Shown one piece after another: positions 11,118 to 21,506 of a stretch of 64,000 bases of DNA. Both the position numbers and the translations under genes were made by a program. Origin of the DNA: Exophiala sp. HKRS030 (Eukaryota; Ascomycota; Eurotiomycetes; Chaetothyriales; Herpotrichiellaceae); NCBI GenBank assembly GCA_023897205.1, contig JAHWDD010000001.1, positions 4,650,001 to 4,714,000 on the forward strand, in the 5' to 3' direction. The stretch's first letter is position 1. The number at the start of each line of letters is the position of its first letter. A model generated the notes under the pieces. It did no database searches and was not told the DNA's origin. It saw nothing but the letters and a program-made list of their open reading frames with translations.

Positions 11118-12521
11118 TTAATAAGACCTGGCAAGATTTCTCAAGTACCAGTCGACCAGTCTCCGTCCCTGCTTGGCCTCGCTGATGTGGATCAAGTCGC
11201 CCTCGATGGCGTAGTCGAGTTCACTGCCATTAACAGTCTCGCCGTCCAACAGGCCACCTTCGGTCCAGCGAATCTGTCTGCTTCGCTGCTTGTTGACGAG
11301 CAGCCAGCTACGGAGCTTCTCGGGTTCGACCTCGAGGAAGCTGGACAGCTTCTTCAAGTCCATGGTGGTGTAGAGTTTCAAGTAAGACTTTACGGTCGGG
11401 TTGAACAGGGTGTTCTTGACCTCATCCATGAAGATGTCGGTGTGGTGCTCGACGGGGTCAATGTTGAGTGACGGGTTGTCAAAGTCAGGGGGAGTCGGGG
11501 TGATGAACTTGGGGCACGCAGACTGGAAGAGTTCCTTGTACACGGGGAGAGAATCTGGACCGCCGCGCTGGAGTTTTGCAAACTTCTCGCCGTACTTCTC
11601 GCGCAAGGCAGTGTGGATGGTGTCGTCGAGACGGGTGGGGGCGAAGGAGACGCAAATGGCGATGAGAGCGTACATTTGCTCAGTCTTCTTGGCAATGGCG
11701 TCGAATTGTTGGTTGCCCTTTTGGAAGTTCTTGGTCCTGGAAACATAAACGAGAATGTGGCTGAACATCCGGACGGCGTCGGCGTAGCGACGGAGCATCA
11801 TGTACGAGAAACCGACGTAGTAGTAGGTGTTGAGGTGGGCGGCCATGACGCGGGCAAACATCGCCTTCTTGTTCATCTCGATGTCGTCCAGCGTCTTGAG
11901 GGCGAGGCTAAAGTCGCCCAACAAGCAGTGGACACGCAGCAGGCCGATGATGGAAAAGTATCCCAACATGCGGTAGAGTGGTCGTGAGCCGTACTCCCCG
12001 GCGACGGTGTTTGGGTCTTCATTTCGCTTCTGCGCCGCGAGTTGCTCGTTGATCTGAGAACGTTGGATCAGGGAGTACAGGACGTTGAGGACCGAGTAGC
12101 AACCCCATGTGTTGGGGTTTTCTCTGAGGACCTGTGCCTCCTCTTCGTTCGGTGCCGTCCGTGCGACGCGGTTTCGATATCTGCAGAACGACTCAAACTG
12201 GTAGATGAACTCGTCAATCACGTCCCAGGCCCAGTAGTAGGAAGGTTGCTCGATGTCGACCGGTCCATCGGAATTCAGGATGTAGTGGAAGAGACTGCAA
12301 TAGTTGTCGTATGAAGCGAACTTGGTCTCCAGGGACGCTTGATATTCAAGAGGGGCCGCCGCTGCCTCTAACTGAGCACGTATGTCCGCAGGGCCGCTGA
12401 GGGATTCTGTTCGTTCAATGTCTTCACCCTCGTTGTATTGGATCTGTTCTCGGTAGTCCTGAACGAGCTCCTCCTCAAGCTGATCGTCCTCGTCGATGGT
12501 GTTGCCGTTTTGGTACGACAT
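11118..12521 (-). CDS. eIF3l: Eukaryotic translation initiation factor 3 subunit L
   Basis: Component of the 13-subunit eIF3 complex of the cytosol, which binds the 40S subunit and recruits mRNA. 467 residues in one exon, near the usual length of eIF3l. An acidic N-terminus (DEDDQLEEELVQDYREQIQ) is followed by the helical-repeat body: YWAWDVIDEFIYQFESFC, MLGYFSIIGLLRVHCLLGD, NTYYYVGFSYMMLRRYADA and EQMYALIAICVSFAPTRLD. The C-terminal PCI module is TDIFMDEVKNTLFNPTVK, LKKLSSFLEVEPEKLRSWLL and RRLVDWYLRNL. Budding yeast lacks this subunit; filamentous fungi keep it. Divergent from the nitrilase gene. Confidence 0.95.
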   Translation of the reverse strand: MSYQNGNTIDEDDQLEEELVQDYREQIQYNEGEDIERTESLSGPADIRAQLEAAAAPLEYQASLETKFASYDNYCSLFHYILNSDGPVDIEQPSYYWAWDVIDEFIYQFESFCRYRNRVARTAPNEEEAQVLRENPNTWGCYSVLNVLYSLIQRSQINEQLAAQKRNEDPNTVAGEYGSRPLYRMLGYFSIIGLLRVHCLLGDFSLALKTLDDIEMNKKAMFARVMAAHLNTYYYVGFSYMMLRRYADAVRMFSHILVYVSRTKNFQKGNQQFDAIAKKTEQMYALIAICVSFAPTRLDDTIHTALREKYGEKFAKLQRGGPDSLPVYKELFQSACPKFITPTPPDFDNPSLNIDPVEHHTDIFMDEVKNTLFNPTVKSYLKLYTTMDLKKLSSFLEVEPEKLRSWLLVNKQRSRQIRWTEGGLLDGETVNGSELDYAIEGDLIHISEAKQGRRLVDWYLRNLARSY

Positions 12522-12909
12522 TGTGGGTGGGTAGGACGGTGGTTTCGAAAGGGGTAGAAGAAGGAAGGGAAATTATAAAGAAGAGATGTTGCGGGTTCAG
12601 AGAGAATCGGCTCGAAGATGAACACTCCTCGTCTTCAATGCAGTCGTAGGACTTTTGGACAGAATACTCGTCTTGCTTGCGCCCGACAAAAAGTGCGGGC
12701 CCGCAGTCGAAATTTCGAAAAGTGTATGTGGCCCAACCTTGTACTCCGCCGTAGATCTGACAGCCTTGCTTGTCTGCACGTGACAAACGGAGATCTCCTC
12801 CTCAGCCTTGCAGCACCTCCCGCACCTCCATAACGCTCCATGACCTCTCCTTATTGATATACTTGGAGACTGCTATCATACTAGGCGAAAGAACACACGT
12901 CAAACAACA
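12522..12909. promoter_or_regulatory. Divergent promoter of eIF3l and nitrilase-like gene
   Basis: 388 bp between opposing ATGs; no recognisable operator. Open frames crossing it are short and on both strands. Confidence 0.5.
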
Positions 12910-14550
12910 ATGGCGACCTCTTATGAACCCTTCAATCAGACATTCAAGGTTGCCTTGATCCAGCTTTATCCAAAGGTGAGATTTCGAAGTTGCATTCCTG
13001 TCATTGCGGCAATAGTACACAGAGCGGGGTGAAGACAATGAATTTTCGTCGTGAGAAGGTGTTTCGAAAAGAGCCGCTTGACGGTACGGAGTTTGTTCCA
13101 GTGCTCTTGTGGCTTGTAGCTGAACACCAACTTCGTTTACCAGCTCACGAGACACTCGACGCAACCCAGGTATTGGCTCAAAAAGCAAAGGAACAGCCTC
13201 ACCTGACGAAGTGCATGGGGCATTTCTGTATATGTCCTCACCAAGATGGCCAAGTAGAGTCGGAAAGTCGTGCTGGACTCTTGCGATACTCAAGAAGGAA
13301 TTCGGAAACCCCGTTCCAATGAGTCAGAAACACACCACACAGTCTGAGCAACTGTTTTACTTACATTGCGCTTGCGGCCATCTGCCAATATCCACTCTAT
13401 ATGTTCTTCCCATTTGCTGTCCATTTCTCACCCAGATACAGCTCTTGCTATACCTCATCACTGACATCTATGGTGGGCAGGCACTCGACCCAGAACACAA
13501 CTTCACGGCCGCAGCAAATCACATCCGCGATGCAGCTTCTCAAGGGGCTTCCCTCGCCGTCCTGCCCGAGTACCACCTGACAGGCTGGGTCCCGGACGAC
13601 CCAAAGTTTACAGAACTCGCTCAGACGGCCTACTCCTACGTCCCTCGCTACCAGGATCTCGCGCGCGAATTGAAAATCAACATCGTCCCGGGCACGATTG
13701 TGACCGTCGACCCTAACCTCCCCGCCCCCGGCGCCAGCAACGGTACCACCCCGACGAAGCCTAGGGCCCTGCTCAACATCGCACCGTTCATCTCGTACAC
13801 CGGAGAACTGTTGGGGTCATACACCAAGGCGAACCTCTGGATCCCCGAACGCACAGTACTGACCTCGGGCCCTGACTCGACCCGACCAAACCACGCCGCG
13901 AGCCCCGTGTCTCACGAAGGACCACCGACCACGCCTCCCAACCCGCACTCGGTCATCGAGACGCCGCTCGGTCCCGTCGGAATAGTCATCTGCTGGGACC
14001 TGGCTTTCCCCGAGGCTTTTCGTGCACTGGTCAGACAAGGTGCTAGATTGATTGTCAGTTTTCTTCCCCCCCCAAAACAGTTTCCCTTCCTAGACCCCTC
14101 TACTCCAGCCAATTCCCTTCCCATGATTCTTTCTCTCGTAGATACCTACACGACTGTACACAAAAACTGACCACCCTATCTTTCTCTCTCTCTCTCTAGG
14201 TCATACCTACCTTCTGGACCCGCGACGACCTCACCCCAGAAGCTCGGCGGTACGGTCCCGACGTCGACGTCATGTTCCTCAAGAACGCACTCGTCACTCG
14301 GGCCTTCGAAAATACTTGTGCCGTCATCTTCTGCAACGTCGGGGGCCCCCCGGCGGAAGACTACGCCGGGCTCTCCCGCGTCGTTTTGCCCCTCGTGGGC
14401 CCCGTCGAGGGCGGATTCGAGGACAGCACCCCCGGCATGCGAATCGTCGAGGTCGACATGAAGACGGTCGACCTCGCCGAGCAGACTTACAAAATCAGGG
14501 AAGACCTGGCCAGTCCGTCTTGGCATTATGGGTATGAACTTCGGACTTGA
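12910..14550 (+). CDS. Nitrilase-superfamily carbon-nitrogen hydrolase
   Basis: Hydrolyses a nitrile or amide C-N bond through a Glu-Lys-Cys triad. Three exons: 12910-12975, 13481-14053 and 14200-14550; in-frame joining gives 329 residues. Exon 1 supplies the first beta strand (KVALIQLYPK), continuing in exon 2 with ALDPEHNFTAAANHI. Triad: Glu52 in LAVLPEYHLTGW, Lys138 in SYTKANLW and Cys193 in GIVICWDLAFPEAFR. Exon 3 restarts VIPTFWTRDD after GARLI. The first intron is 505 nt, long for this window, and ends ctgac...gggcag. Intron 2 has a (TC)n tract before its acceptor. The substrate is unknown; Nit-type omega-amidase or aliphatic amidase are possible. Confidence 0.85.
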
Positions 14551-15342
14551 TGAGACAAGAGAAAGAGAGCAAGGCATTGGCAGGGCGAGGCGAGGCAAGC
14601 AAGCGTGTCGCGCAAACGTCAAAACCGGGGGGGTTTCCTTTCAAAACAACAATCGGACCGAAAAGGAAGTCAAGTCATGTGGGAGAGAGGGAGTGAATGA
14701 GCGACAATCGGCCGGGCAAGAAGCAGTCTGTGAAAACAACGAAAACTGGAGGGGAGACCAGTTCGTATTTGTAGCTGTTTATATGTAATTGAGTTCTTCG
14801 CTGGAAATCTGCAAGTAATCCTTGAATGAAGCGGCTTCACGGAACATGTCCTGCTTCCTTCTAAAGACAACCCCCGAAATGTTTCTGCCATCAACTTCTC
14901 CTATTTATCTGTCACATCAAGAGTCAACGCAATTATGTCTACCACCTAATCTATTGCAGCCAGACGTCAAAATCTAATGCTTGGAATAGGCAAGAGGGAC
15001 CTCAGCATGAAACAACACGTTTGGATAGGAACAATAGAAAATTGGATTTCTTAGGATAAAGCACAATGAGTGCTTATGACACACAGTAGTCACCCTGGTC
15101 GGGTCGATAAACACTTGCCATGTGCTAAGGGTAGGTAAGGATGCACAGCATCTTTCATAATCCATACATCATACCCAGAAGTATTGTAGACCCCAGACGT
15201 CGTCCCGCCCATAATGATACACACAATACTAGTACCAGTCTCAACAAAGCCGATGGTATCACCCGTAGCAAATCTATCAATAGGTTTTTGAAAGGTCTTT
15301 CAGTCTGGTATTCATCTAGTGTCTACTTACCCTCGGAGTTTT
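14551..15342. other. Convergent 3' region, nitrilase / RRM protein
   Basis: About 790 bp. Short open frames on both strands resemble nothing. AT-rich between 14770 and 15070, consistent with two 3' UTRs. Confidence 0.45.
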
Positions 15343-16513
15343 TCATTCGTCGGAATCATCAAGAAAGACTTCGAACCGATTTCTTATCTCAATACAAGGA
15401 CTCTTGCTCATGTGATAGTCCTTGGGCTGCCACTCTGGTATCGGTTGTGCACACTCGTCGGGATAGAATTCGATTCTCACACTCTTGTACTTCTGGCGAG
15501 TGTACATGCAGCTTCTGGCGGCGGTGGCGCCTTGAACGCTGCTCAGAGAGATGGCGCAGTGTGGACCGGAATGGTGGATGCTGACGATCTGAAGATTATG
15601 GATATGATCAAGATCTTCACGAATCGACTCGTCTGTCATATACTTCTTGCAATAACGAATCATCAAGTTGCGTGTGGCACCACTCGCAGTTCGATGGGCA
15701 AGGTGTGGCGTTAGAGACAGCTGGCGGTCGTTCCACACAACACTCACCTACTGTCTGTTAGAAGGGTTTCCATAGATTACCAAGATCAATCATACTTTGT
15801 GTCCTTTGATGAAGATCCCGTTTTGCTCAGAATGCATCAAGAACCTCTCAGCTGCAACAGGATCCAAGAATGATACTCGAGCATACTTGTCACCATCACG
15901 CAAGGAGATCTGAAGAAGTTGGCCACCCCTTATTACTTCTGTGAGATCCAGTAGAGTCACAGATAGAGGCAAGCCGGCAAAGAGAAGTGTACGATATTGA
16001 TTACCAGAATGGTCTGCAACCTCCTCTTGTAGAACCTGCACGGCTTTATCTTCGCACTCGAACAGAGATTCTCTCTTCGATACCGGTGAGTACCCACGAG
16101 ATACAAATGGTGTCGGATGTCTCGGACGAAATTCTTTGAATAGAGGAGAAAGGTTGATCTGCACACATCCGGAAGGATGGTATGGGCTGCTGCTTGTTGC
16201 GTCGCCGGCCATGTCGCCGCTCACGGTCGTGTAAGCTGTATTGGAGGGATTGCGCGGTGCGATTGAGGAAAGATTGCTCTCGATCAGGACATTGACTTTG
16301 TCAATGGGACAACCACCTGCCACAAGGGCTTGTCGAAGAGACATGTACTCTCGTTCGGACCGAAGCTGTGCAAGCAACGATCAGCCGTCCTCCCGTTCAG
16401 TCGTATGGGTAACGACTCACTAGGTCGGTGTATTCTGACAATGGGATACTAATAGTTCCATCGTGGTTATCCTTGAGACGACGATCAGCTGCCGTGTCGT
16501 TCTTGAGGAATTG
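15343..16513 (-). CDS. RNA-binding protein with two RRM-like domains (Nrd1/mug24-type), 5' end unresolved
   Basis: Probable RNA-binding regulator. Three exons join in frame: 16421-16513, 15796-16365 and 15343-15747 (introns gtgagt...acag and gtatga...gtag, the latter 48 nt with ctaac branch). The first exon shown reads DGTISIPLSEYTDL and continues LRSEREYMSLRQALVAGG, a helical segment typical of fungal Nrd1-like proteins. RRM 1 is RTLLFAGLPLSVTLLDLTEV to SFLDPVAAERFL. RRM 2 follows VSVVWNDRQLSLTPHL and includes GATRNLMIRY and IREDLDHIHNLQIVSI, with FYPDECAQPIPEW near the end. At least one 5' exon with the start codon must lie upstream (16514-16800); no splice junction in the right phase could be fixed. 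Confidence 0.7.
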
Positions 16514-16835
16514 CTACGCACCATGGCCGAGCTATGAGACAAGTGGTCAGTTTCGAATTGAGGCTTGGGAAGACGCAGCTGGCTTCTTGCACACCTACAT
16601 TGGAAACGTATTGGTCCGGGCCATCTCTAATACGCCCAAAGATCGTATTGTTCTGTGTTGATGTCGCGAAAGAAGAATTTTTCGACGCAGTTTTTCAAAC
16701 CATCTTGGACCGAGTCAACGAATATTCACTTTGGTGGATGGCGCCTTCCTAACAACAATCATTCACCACCTGCGATTCAATTCCTCGATGCCGTTTTTTT
16801 TTCTTTGTAAGGATCGAGTTGCTCGAGCTAAGGAT
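16514..16835. other. Gap holding the missing 5' exon(s) of the RRM gene
   Basis: About 320 bp between the RRM gene and the MYND gene 3' end, both on the minus strand. It should hold the promoter and start exon of the RRM gene. An ATG with an adjacent gtaggt donor at 16596-16623 is a candidate, but the reading phase does not fit the next exon. Confidence 0.35.
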
Positions 16836-17754
16836 TTACCTGAACTGCTCGCCATGTTCTCTGAGGACTTGATCGGCCATCTCTATGCTTCCCTTTATCA
16901 GACGTGCCCTCTCATGTGGATGGAGATCTAAAAATTCTTGAAAGTCTTGGAACCAGGTGTCATCTCTCGCCGGGCCTTTTCCATCATAGCCCACTACCAT
17001 CTCCGCTATGATTGCGAGAGCCACCCGTACCGACATGTCACCACCGTATCTTGTAGGAAGCTCGGCTTGGTTCAGTGGCTTGAATATTGACTCCGGGTCG
17101 CCCTTATCGGTTGCTAGAACCAGACATTCCATCCTCTCTTCCGAGTGCCACCACTCAGGTAAGATGGAGGTGCCCTCCACTAGATCGAGAAACCGCTGAA
17201 AATCATCGACAACTGTGGCATTGCAGATTAGTAAGGAAGATGGAGGTAAAATTCTATCAAGAACTAAAACTTCCGAAGGCAGCGAGTCAAAACTCACCAT
17301 CACCTTTTACCCAAACCAATCCGTCGATTGGCTTTCCTGGATAATATATCCCATGGTCTTCCTCCCGTGAGAGATGGTCCGTCTCAACTCGGAGTCGATA
17401 GGCATCAACAATCATCCGTAGCGCTTGACTGCGCTCCAAAGACGACAAGTATGCATTTGGAGCACCTTTGCCCTGGACAAGGTTGCAAAAGGATTTATGG
17501 ACGGGCCAGTGTGCTTTTTGACACCTATGCTGGGTTAGCACAGTTCACACTACATAATGAGGTCATGTGGCTCACTCTCTCGAGCAGTAATCAATCAACA
17601 AGCAGCCATTACAGCGTCTCAGAGGCTTTTGGAATCCCAATGCCAGGCAGTTGGCACAGACTGATAGTTTCTTGCTGTGGAGATATTCGTGTTCGATTCG
17701 GCTGACATACGAGACGCCACACATCGGGAATGTCTTCTTGTTGATAGTAGACAT
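16836..17754 (-). CDS. MYND-type zinc-finger protein
   Basis: Three exons, 17576-17754, 17298-17524 and 16836-17212, with introns of 51 and 85 nt (gtgagc...catag and gtgagt...cacag). They join into one 260-residue frame from ATG 17754. The MYND finger spans the first junction: CANCLALGFQ, CNGC, YCSRECQKAHW and HKSFC give the C-x2-C, C-x2-C, C-x3-C, H-x3-C ligand set. MYND modules mediate protein-protein contacts. The remaining about 190 residues (RSQALRMIVDAYRLRVE, VVDDFQRFLDLVEG, ALAIIAEMVVGYDGKGP) are a helical tail common in small fungal MYND proteins of unknown role. No SET domain is seen. Confidence 0.8.
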
Positions 17755-18654
17755 GATGAATATTGTTCTTTGTGAACTCCGTATAGATGCCGACACTTGA
17801 GTTTAGTCTTTGAATGTTCGAAGTACTCGAAAATCAAACTTGGAAGTCGTTACTTGTGTAACGCTTTGAGTTGTTCTCCGTCCAAAATATATTCCCGCTA
17901 TTTTTAGACACGGATCAGCTTGGCAACCCTTTTGAGGTCAGCCTTGTACAGTACAACAAGGAATATTGTCAACCAAGATGATATCATTACAGGACTCTTT
18001 TGAGATTAGCAGGAGCATACAGAAACATAAGTATACTAAATAGACAGAGTCATTGTATTTCATCTCTGAGTTCCTATGCTGAGCTTGACCCGACCGTTAT
18101 AGCAGGGAAGATGCTAGAATGGTCGAACCATCACCACCACGCCACATTGTAAAATGTGGTACGCTGCCATCGCCTCTCTATTCGGCAGCAGCATTTATGA
18201 GGGCTAACTCATGTGGACACGGTTCAAACATCGGATCCTCACCGGCAAAAACTATACACTCTCCCCAAGCGGAATGCCCTGCCTCGAATGGCGTCCTTCC
18301 TTCACCTCGGATGAATAGTCATAGTTGGTGAGTCATTGCCACCAGTGTCGACGTCCACACCAAGATGAGACTTCTTCCATAGGTATACAAGGTACCATAT
18401 GGCGAAGGTATTCTCAGCCCTGGAAGGGGCCCGAATCTTTCGACTACAGGACCGGGCGACGTTGGACGCCGCCTGTTTAGGTCTCACCTGTCGCCCAGAA
18501 TTCCCGACATAGCCATGTCGGATGCTTTGAAGAAGGATGCAATTCCAGTGCATCCAGGTGCTATTGGTGGCCGTGTGGATGTGCCTCGAGGTAAGGCATA
18601 CTGTCAGTCTTTCTTTTGTGCTGTACCAAATCCACTCTCAAACAGCTGGGTCGT
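17755..18654. other. Intergenic region upstream of MYND gene
   Basis: 900 bp. It includes the MYND promoter (AT-rich 17880-18060) and a stretch open in several frames around 18119-18600, listed separately. No recognised protein. Confidence 0.35.
18383..18590 (+). other. Splice-bounded open frame, possible exon of an unrecognised small gene
   Basis: A frame open for 69 codons sits between an acceptor-like sequence (cttcttccatag) and a strong donor (gtaagg), with a further acceptor-like acag about 55 nt on. It reads GILSPGRGPNLSTTGPGD and later SDALKKDAIPVHPGAIGG. A strong donor (gtgagt) lies about 50 nt upstream of it. I do not recognise the protein, and all three frames are partly open here, so this may be chance. 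It runs tail-to-tail into the rhodanese-like gene. Confidence 0.2.
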
Positions 18655-19227
18655 TCAGAGCCAGATGTCCGGCACGTAGTCCGCAGTCAATCGAGGATCT
18701 TCCCCAAACTGTGCTTGCCACTGCCCGAAGCCACCCTCTAACACGCACACTTCTTGCGCTCCCTGCGCCACCTCTTCATCAGATTGCTCTGCTTTTTGCT
18801 CCTTGGAACTGTGTGCCCGTTTCGCTCTTGCGTACATCAACGCCGCGCGAGGACCTCTCTGCTGACTCAACATGCAGTGGAAAACCACTTTCTCCTTGTC
18901 CTTGAGCGTCCTCAAGAGTTCAGGTATCCGCACATCTAGCTGGTTAAGTGGGATCCATGTGCTCCCTTTGATGTTTCCACCTACGTGATCTGAATCTCGA
19001 ACATCAATCACGGCAATCTTTGCCTGTTCAGTAGGATCAAGTAGGAGAGGGGCCAGGGCTTTGCCTTGCAGGTATGTGAGGGACGAGAGGGTTATTGGGG
19101 CAGAGCTAGAGGACATGATTCGGAGGGGTAGGAGATGGTGAACGCGAGGTGAAGAGGTCGGCGTGGCAATGTATTTCTTATTGCTGAGCAGCGATCGTAG
19201 CAGAGGTCTTGTGGTCTGTGCATTCAT
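18655..19227 (-). CDS. Cdc25-like rhodanese-domain phosphatase (Ibp1/Ych1 type)
   Basis: Small rhodanese-fold protein of 190 residues in one exon. The domain begins SSLTYLQGKALAPLL, with AVIDVRDSDHVGGNIKGSTWIP and the active-site loop VVFHCMLSQQRGPRAA. The loop has the H-C-x5-R spacing of Cdc25/arsenate-reductase (Arr2, Ibp1, Ych1) phosphatases, and ends VCVLEGGFGQWQ. The first about 37 residues are basic and Ser-rich before an internal Met (MSSSSAP), so either a mitochondrial leader or a later start is possible. It is divergent from the mitoribosomal gene. Arsenate reductase versus tyrosine phosphatase activity cannot be settled from sequence. Confidence 0.82.
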   Translation of the reverse strand: MNAQTTRPLLRSLLSNKKYIATPTSSPRVHHLLPLRIMSSSSAPITLSSLTYLQGKALAPLLLDPTEQAKIAVIDVRDSDHVGGNIKGSTWIPLNQLDVRIPELLRTLKDKEKVVFHCMLSQQRGPRAALMYARAKRAHSSKEQKAEQSDEEVAQGAQEVCVLEGGFGQWQAQFGEDPRLTADYVPDIWL

Positions 19228-19517
19228 GAATGGTTTTCTCTTCTGTAGAAATAGAGAGGGAGACTGCTCGAGTTGATTTACTCGTTACCCTGTAAGTCTG
19301 CGAATTGTCCAAATTACGTCGGTCAAACATGAAACATTTTGGGCTCCGCACAACTAATGTTCTGATTGGCCACAATTTACCTGCGAGCTTCAAGTCGAGA
19401 ATTCGTCTTCGTCCTGCACCGGCGAAACTTCAAGGTCAACTATTGCACTCTGTACACCAACTACTTCTTGACCTGAGCACGTCTTCGGCTGGTTCGCGCC
19501 CGCTGCTCAAGGGCAAG
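19228..19517. promoter_or_regulatory. Divergent promoter, rhodanese-like / MRP21
   Basis: 290 bp between opposing start codons. The downstream frame remains open upstream to 19305 but shows no targeting-signal character there. No specific site recognised. Confidence 0.4.
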
Positions 19518-20246
19518 ATGGAGTCGTTACCGTCGTTGCAGAGATGTTTTGCACTTTCTCGACCTACGCAACGGATATTTTCCACCTCCACGTCCATCCG
19601 AAGCATGCGACGACGACAACAACAACAACAACCACAACAGCTCCCATGCTCCTCATCGTCACGAGCGACGAGAACCTTGACCACCTCGTCGATACGCCTC
19701 GGTGATCGACAACAAAACCGACAATCTTCTCCGCCCCAACCCGAACAATCGTCCAACGTGTCCAAGACCTGGAAACAAATGATGGAATCCATGAAACCCA
19801 TGCAACCGACCACCACAACCACTTCGAGGGAGGGGCCTGGCGGCGCGAGCACCGCCACCGGCAACATGAGCGCCTTCCGTGGCCAAAAGTCCCAGTCGCG
19901 CCTCCTCGCCGGCCTGAACGAGAGCATCGCCCGGCACGCCCTCGACCAGGACGCCATGGCGCGGGAGCTCGCCATGGCGGGGACCTCGTCCATCGCCCTC
20001 CGCCTCAAACCGTCCCTCGGACGCACGGTCGACGGCGTTTACGGCGAACCGGCGCGGGCGTTCCGTGCGCTCGAACGTAAATGTTCCGAGAACAAGGTGA
20101 AGAGCGACTCGATGGCACAAAAGAGGCACGTGCGACGGGGCCAGAGGAGAAAGGACATGCGCATGCTGAGGTGGAGAAGGTTGTTCAGGGAAGGCTTCAT
20201 CGCCGAATGTGGCAAGATCAGGAGGATGAGGAAGCAAGGGTGGTAG
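19518..20246 (+). CDS. MRP21: Mitochondrial small-subunit ribosomal protein bS21m
   Basis: Structural protein of the mitochondrial 37S ribosomal subunit. The start is placed at ATG 19518 because it opens a basic mitochondrial presequence (MESLPSLQRCFALSRPTQR), with a long poly-Gln/Pro/Ser low-complexity stretch after it. The S21 domain occupies the C-terminal about 80 residues: SLGRTVDGVYGEPARAF, ERKCSENKVKSDSMAQKRH, RRGQRRKDMRMLRWRRLF and FREGFIAECGKIRRMRKQGW. Single exon, 242 residues, much longer than bacterial S21 owing to the fungal N-terminal extension. Confidence 0.9.
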   Translation: MESLPSLQRCFALSRPTQRIFSTSTSIRSMRRRQQQQQPQQLPCSSSSRATRTLTTSSIRLGDRQQNRQSSPPQPEQSSNVSKTWKQMMESMKPMQPTTTTTSREGPGGASTATGNMSAFRGQKSQSRLLAGLNESIARHALDQDAMARELAMAGTSSIALRLKPSLGRTVDGVYGEPARAFRALERKCSENKVKSDSMAQKRHVRRGQRRKDMRMLRWRRLFREGFIAECGKIRRMRKQGW

Positions 20247-21506
20247 GGAGGGCGGACCGTTTCCCGCGGCCCTTCGTTCGATAGGTACCCGGGGAGGGGG
20301 AGGAAAGATACCTCTCCGTGGTCACATACACAGCGAGAACAAGTGCAAGAGAGAATGTAAAAATATGACTGTGTACATTGCACACATTGTACGGAAACGC
20401 TTTTTTAGATTCAGGTAGGTAGAAAAATCTTCATATCGGTCCATGGCGGATGATGAGAACGTCGAAAGCTTTCCCAAGTTCGCCGGCGTCTACTTGAGAC
20501 TCTATACACTCTGCTTGGGGTTTCCAAGTCTGTAATCTCAACCCAAATTCCAGCCTGGCGATTTCGATGTCAGGGGGTGGACGGGCGGTGAAAGAAGAAA
20601 TCGAAGCGACCTTGCCGATCATACTGCTAACCAACAATTCAACATGGGCTCTTTTTTTAGATTATCCCGGAGGATATGATACTATCACTTTGGAAAGGGA
20701 AGGAAACTCGAAAGGAAAGACTGGTATGCAAATCAGAATCTCAATTTTGGACCCTCCATACTTCTATTCGTGAGGATTCTATCAACGGTTTGCAGTTTGA
20801 CAATTTTTTGGATGAGTATTCCTTTCGTCTCGTCTCATTTCGGCTGATCTCATCTATTTCCAGGTTTGAGGGAAAAACACACGTTGTGCCCAAATTGCTC
20901 TCCTGGTATAATTCGCAAAAAGGGCAAAAAACAAGCAGGCAAGTAAGCTGTCACTTCTGAGTCTCCCTTTCTCCCTTTGTCGCTCTTGGGTCTCTGTGAC
21001 TGTGGATGTGTGTGTCTCTCAATGTTCCAAATCATACATGATCCAGGATTCGAAAGTGTCCATGTTTGTCCAAGGATCAAACCCTTTTTTTGTGTGAGCG
21101 CCAATGCATCCGTCATCGTTTCCGCCCTGTCTTTGTGGAAGAAGGAGGAAAAAAAGACCATGCGTCCTCATAGTTCTGGTCTGTGTTTCCTTCCTTTTTG
21201 GGGTTTCTTCATATCATTCCGTCTCAGCAAACTAACTGGCAAGGCAAAAGGGATTTGTTTTGGTCAGGTTGTGTTGTGATATGATGATGTGTAAGTTCTT
21301 TGTATCTCTCTTCCTATTGTGAGGATACCAAAGACATTTTCACCTGCAGCCCATGTTTTCCGGCGTGGAAGCTTTTCTTTTCACATGGGTGTTTTCGTTT
21401 GGTTGTTATGATAAGATGTGTGATTGATTGCATTGCACTTTTTGCACTCTGCTCTGCTGTTTGCTTTTTTCGCAATTCGCGACATTCGCTGTGCATGCAA
21501 ATCAAA
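20247..21506. other. Long convergent 3' intergenic region
   Basis: 1260 bp between MRP21 and the RING gene, rich in T/CT tracts (20600-21480). Open frames are short and low in complexity; no domain seen. An unannotated transcript cannot be excluded. Confidence 0.4.
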
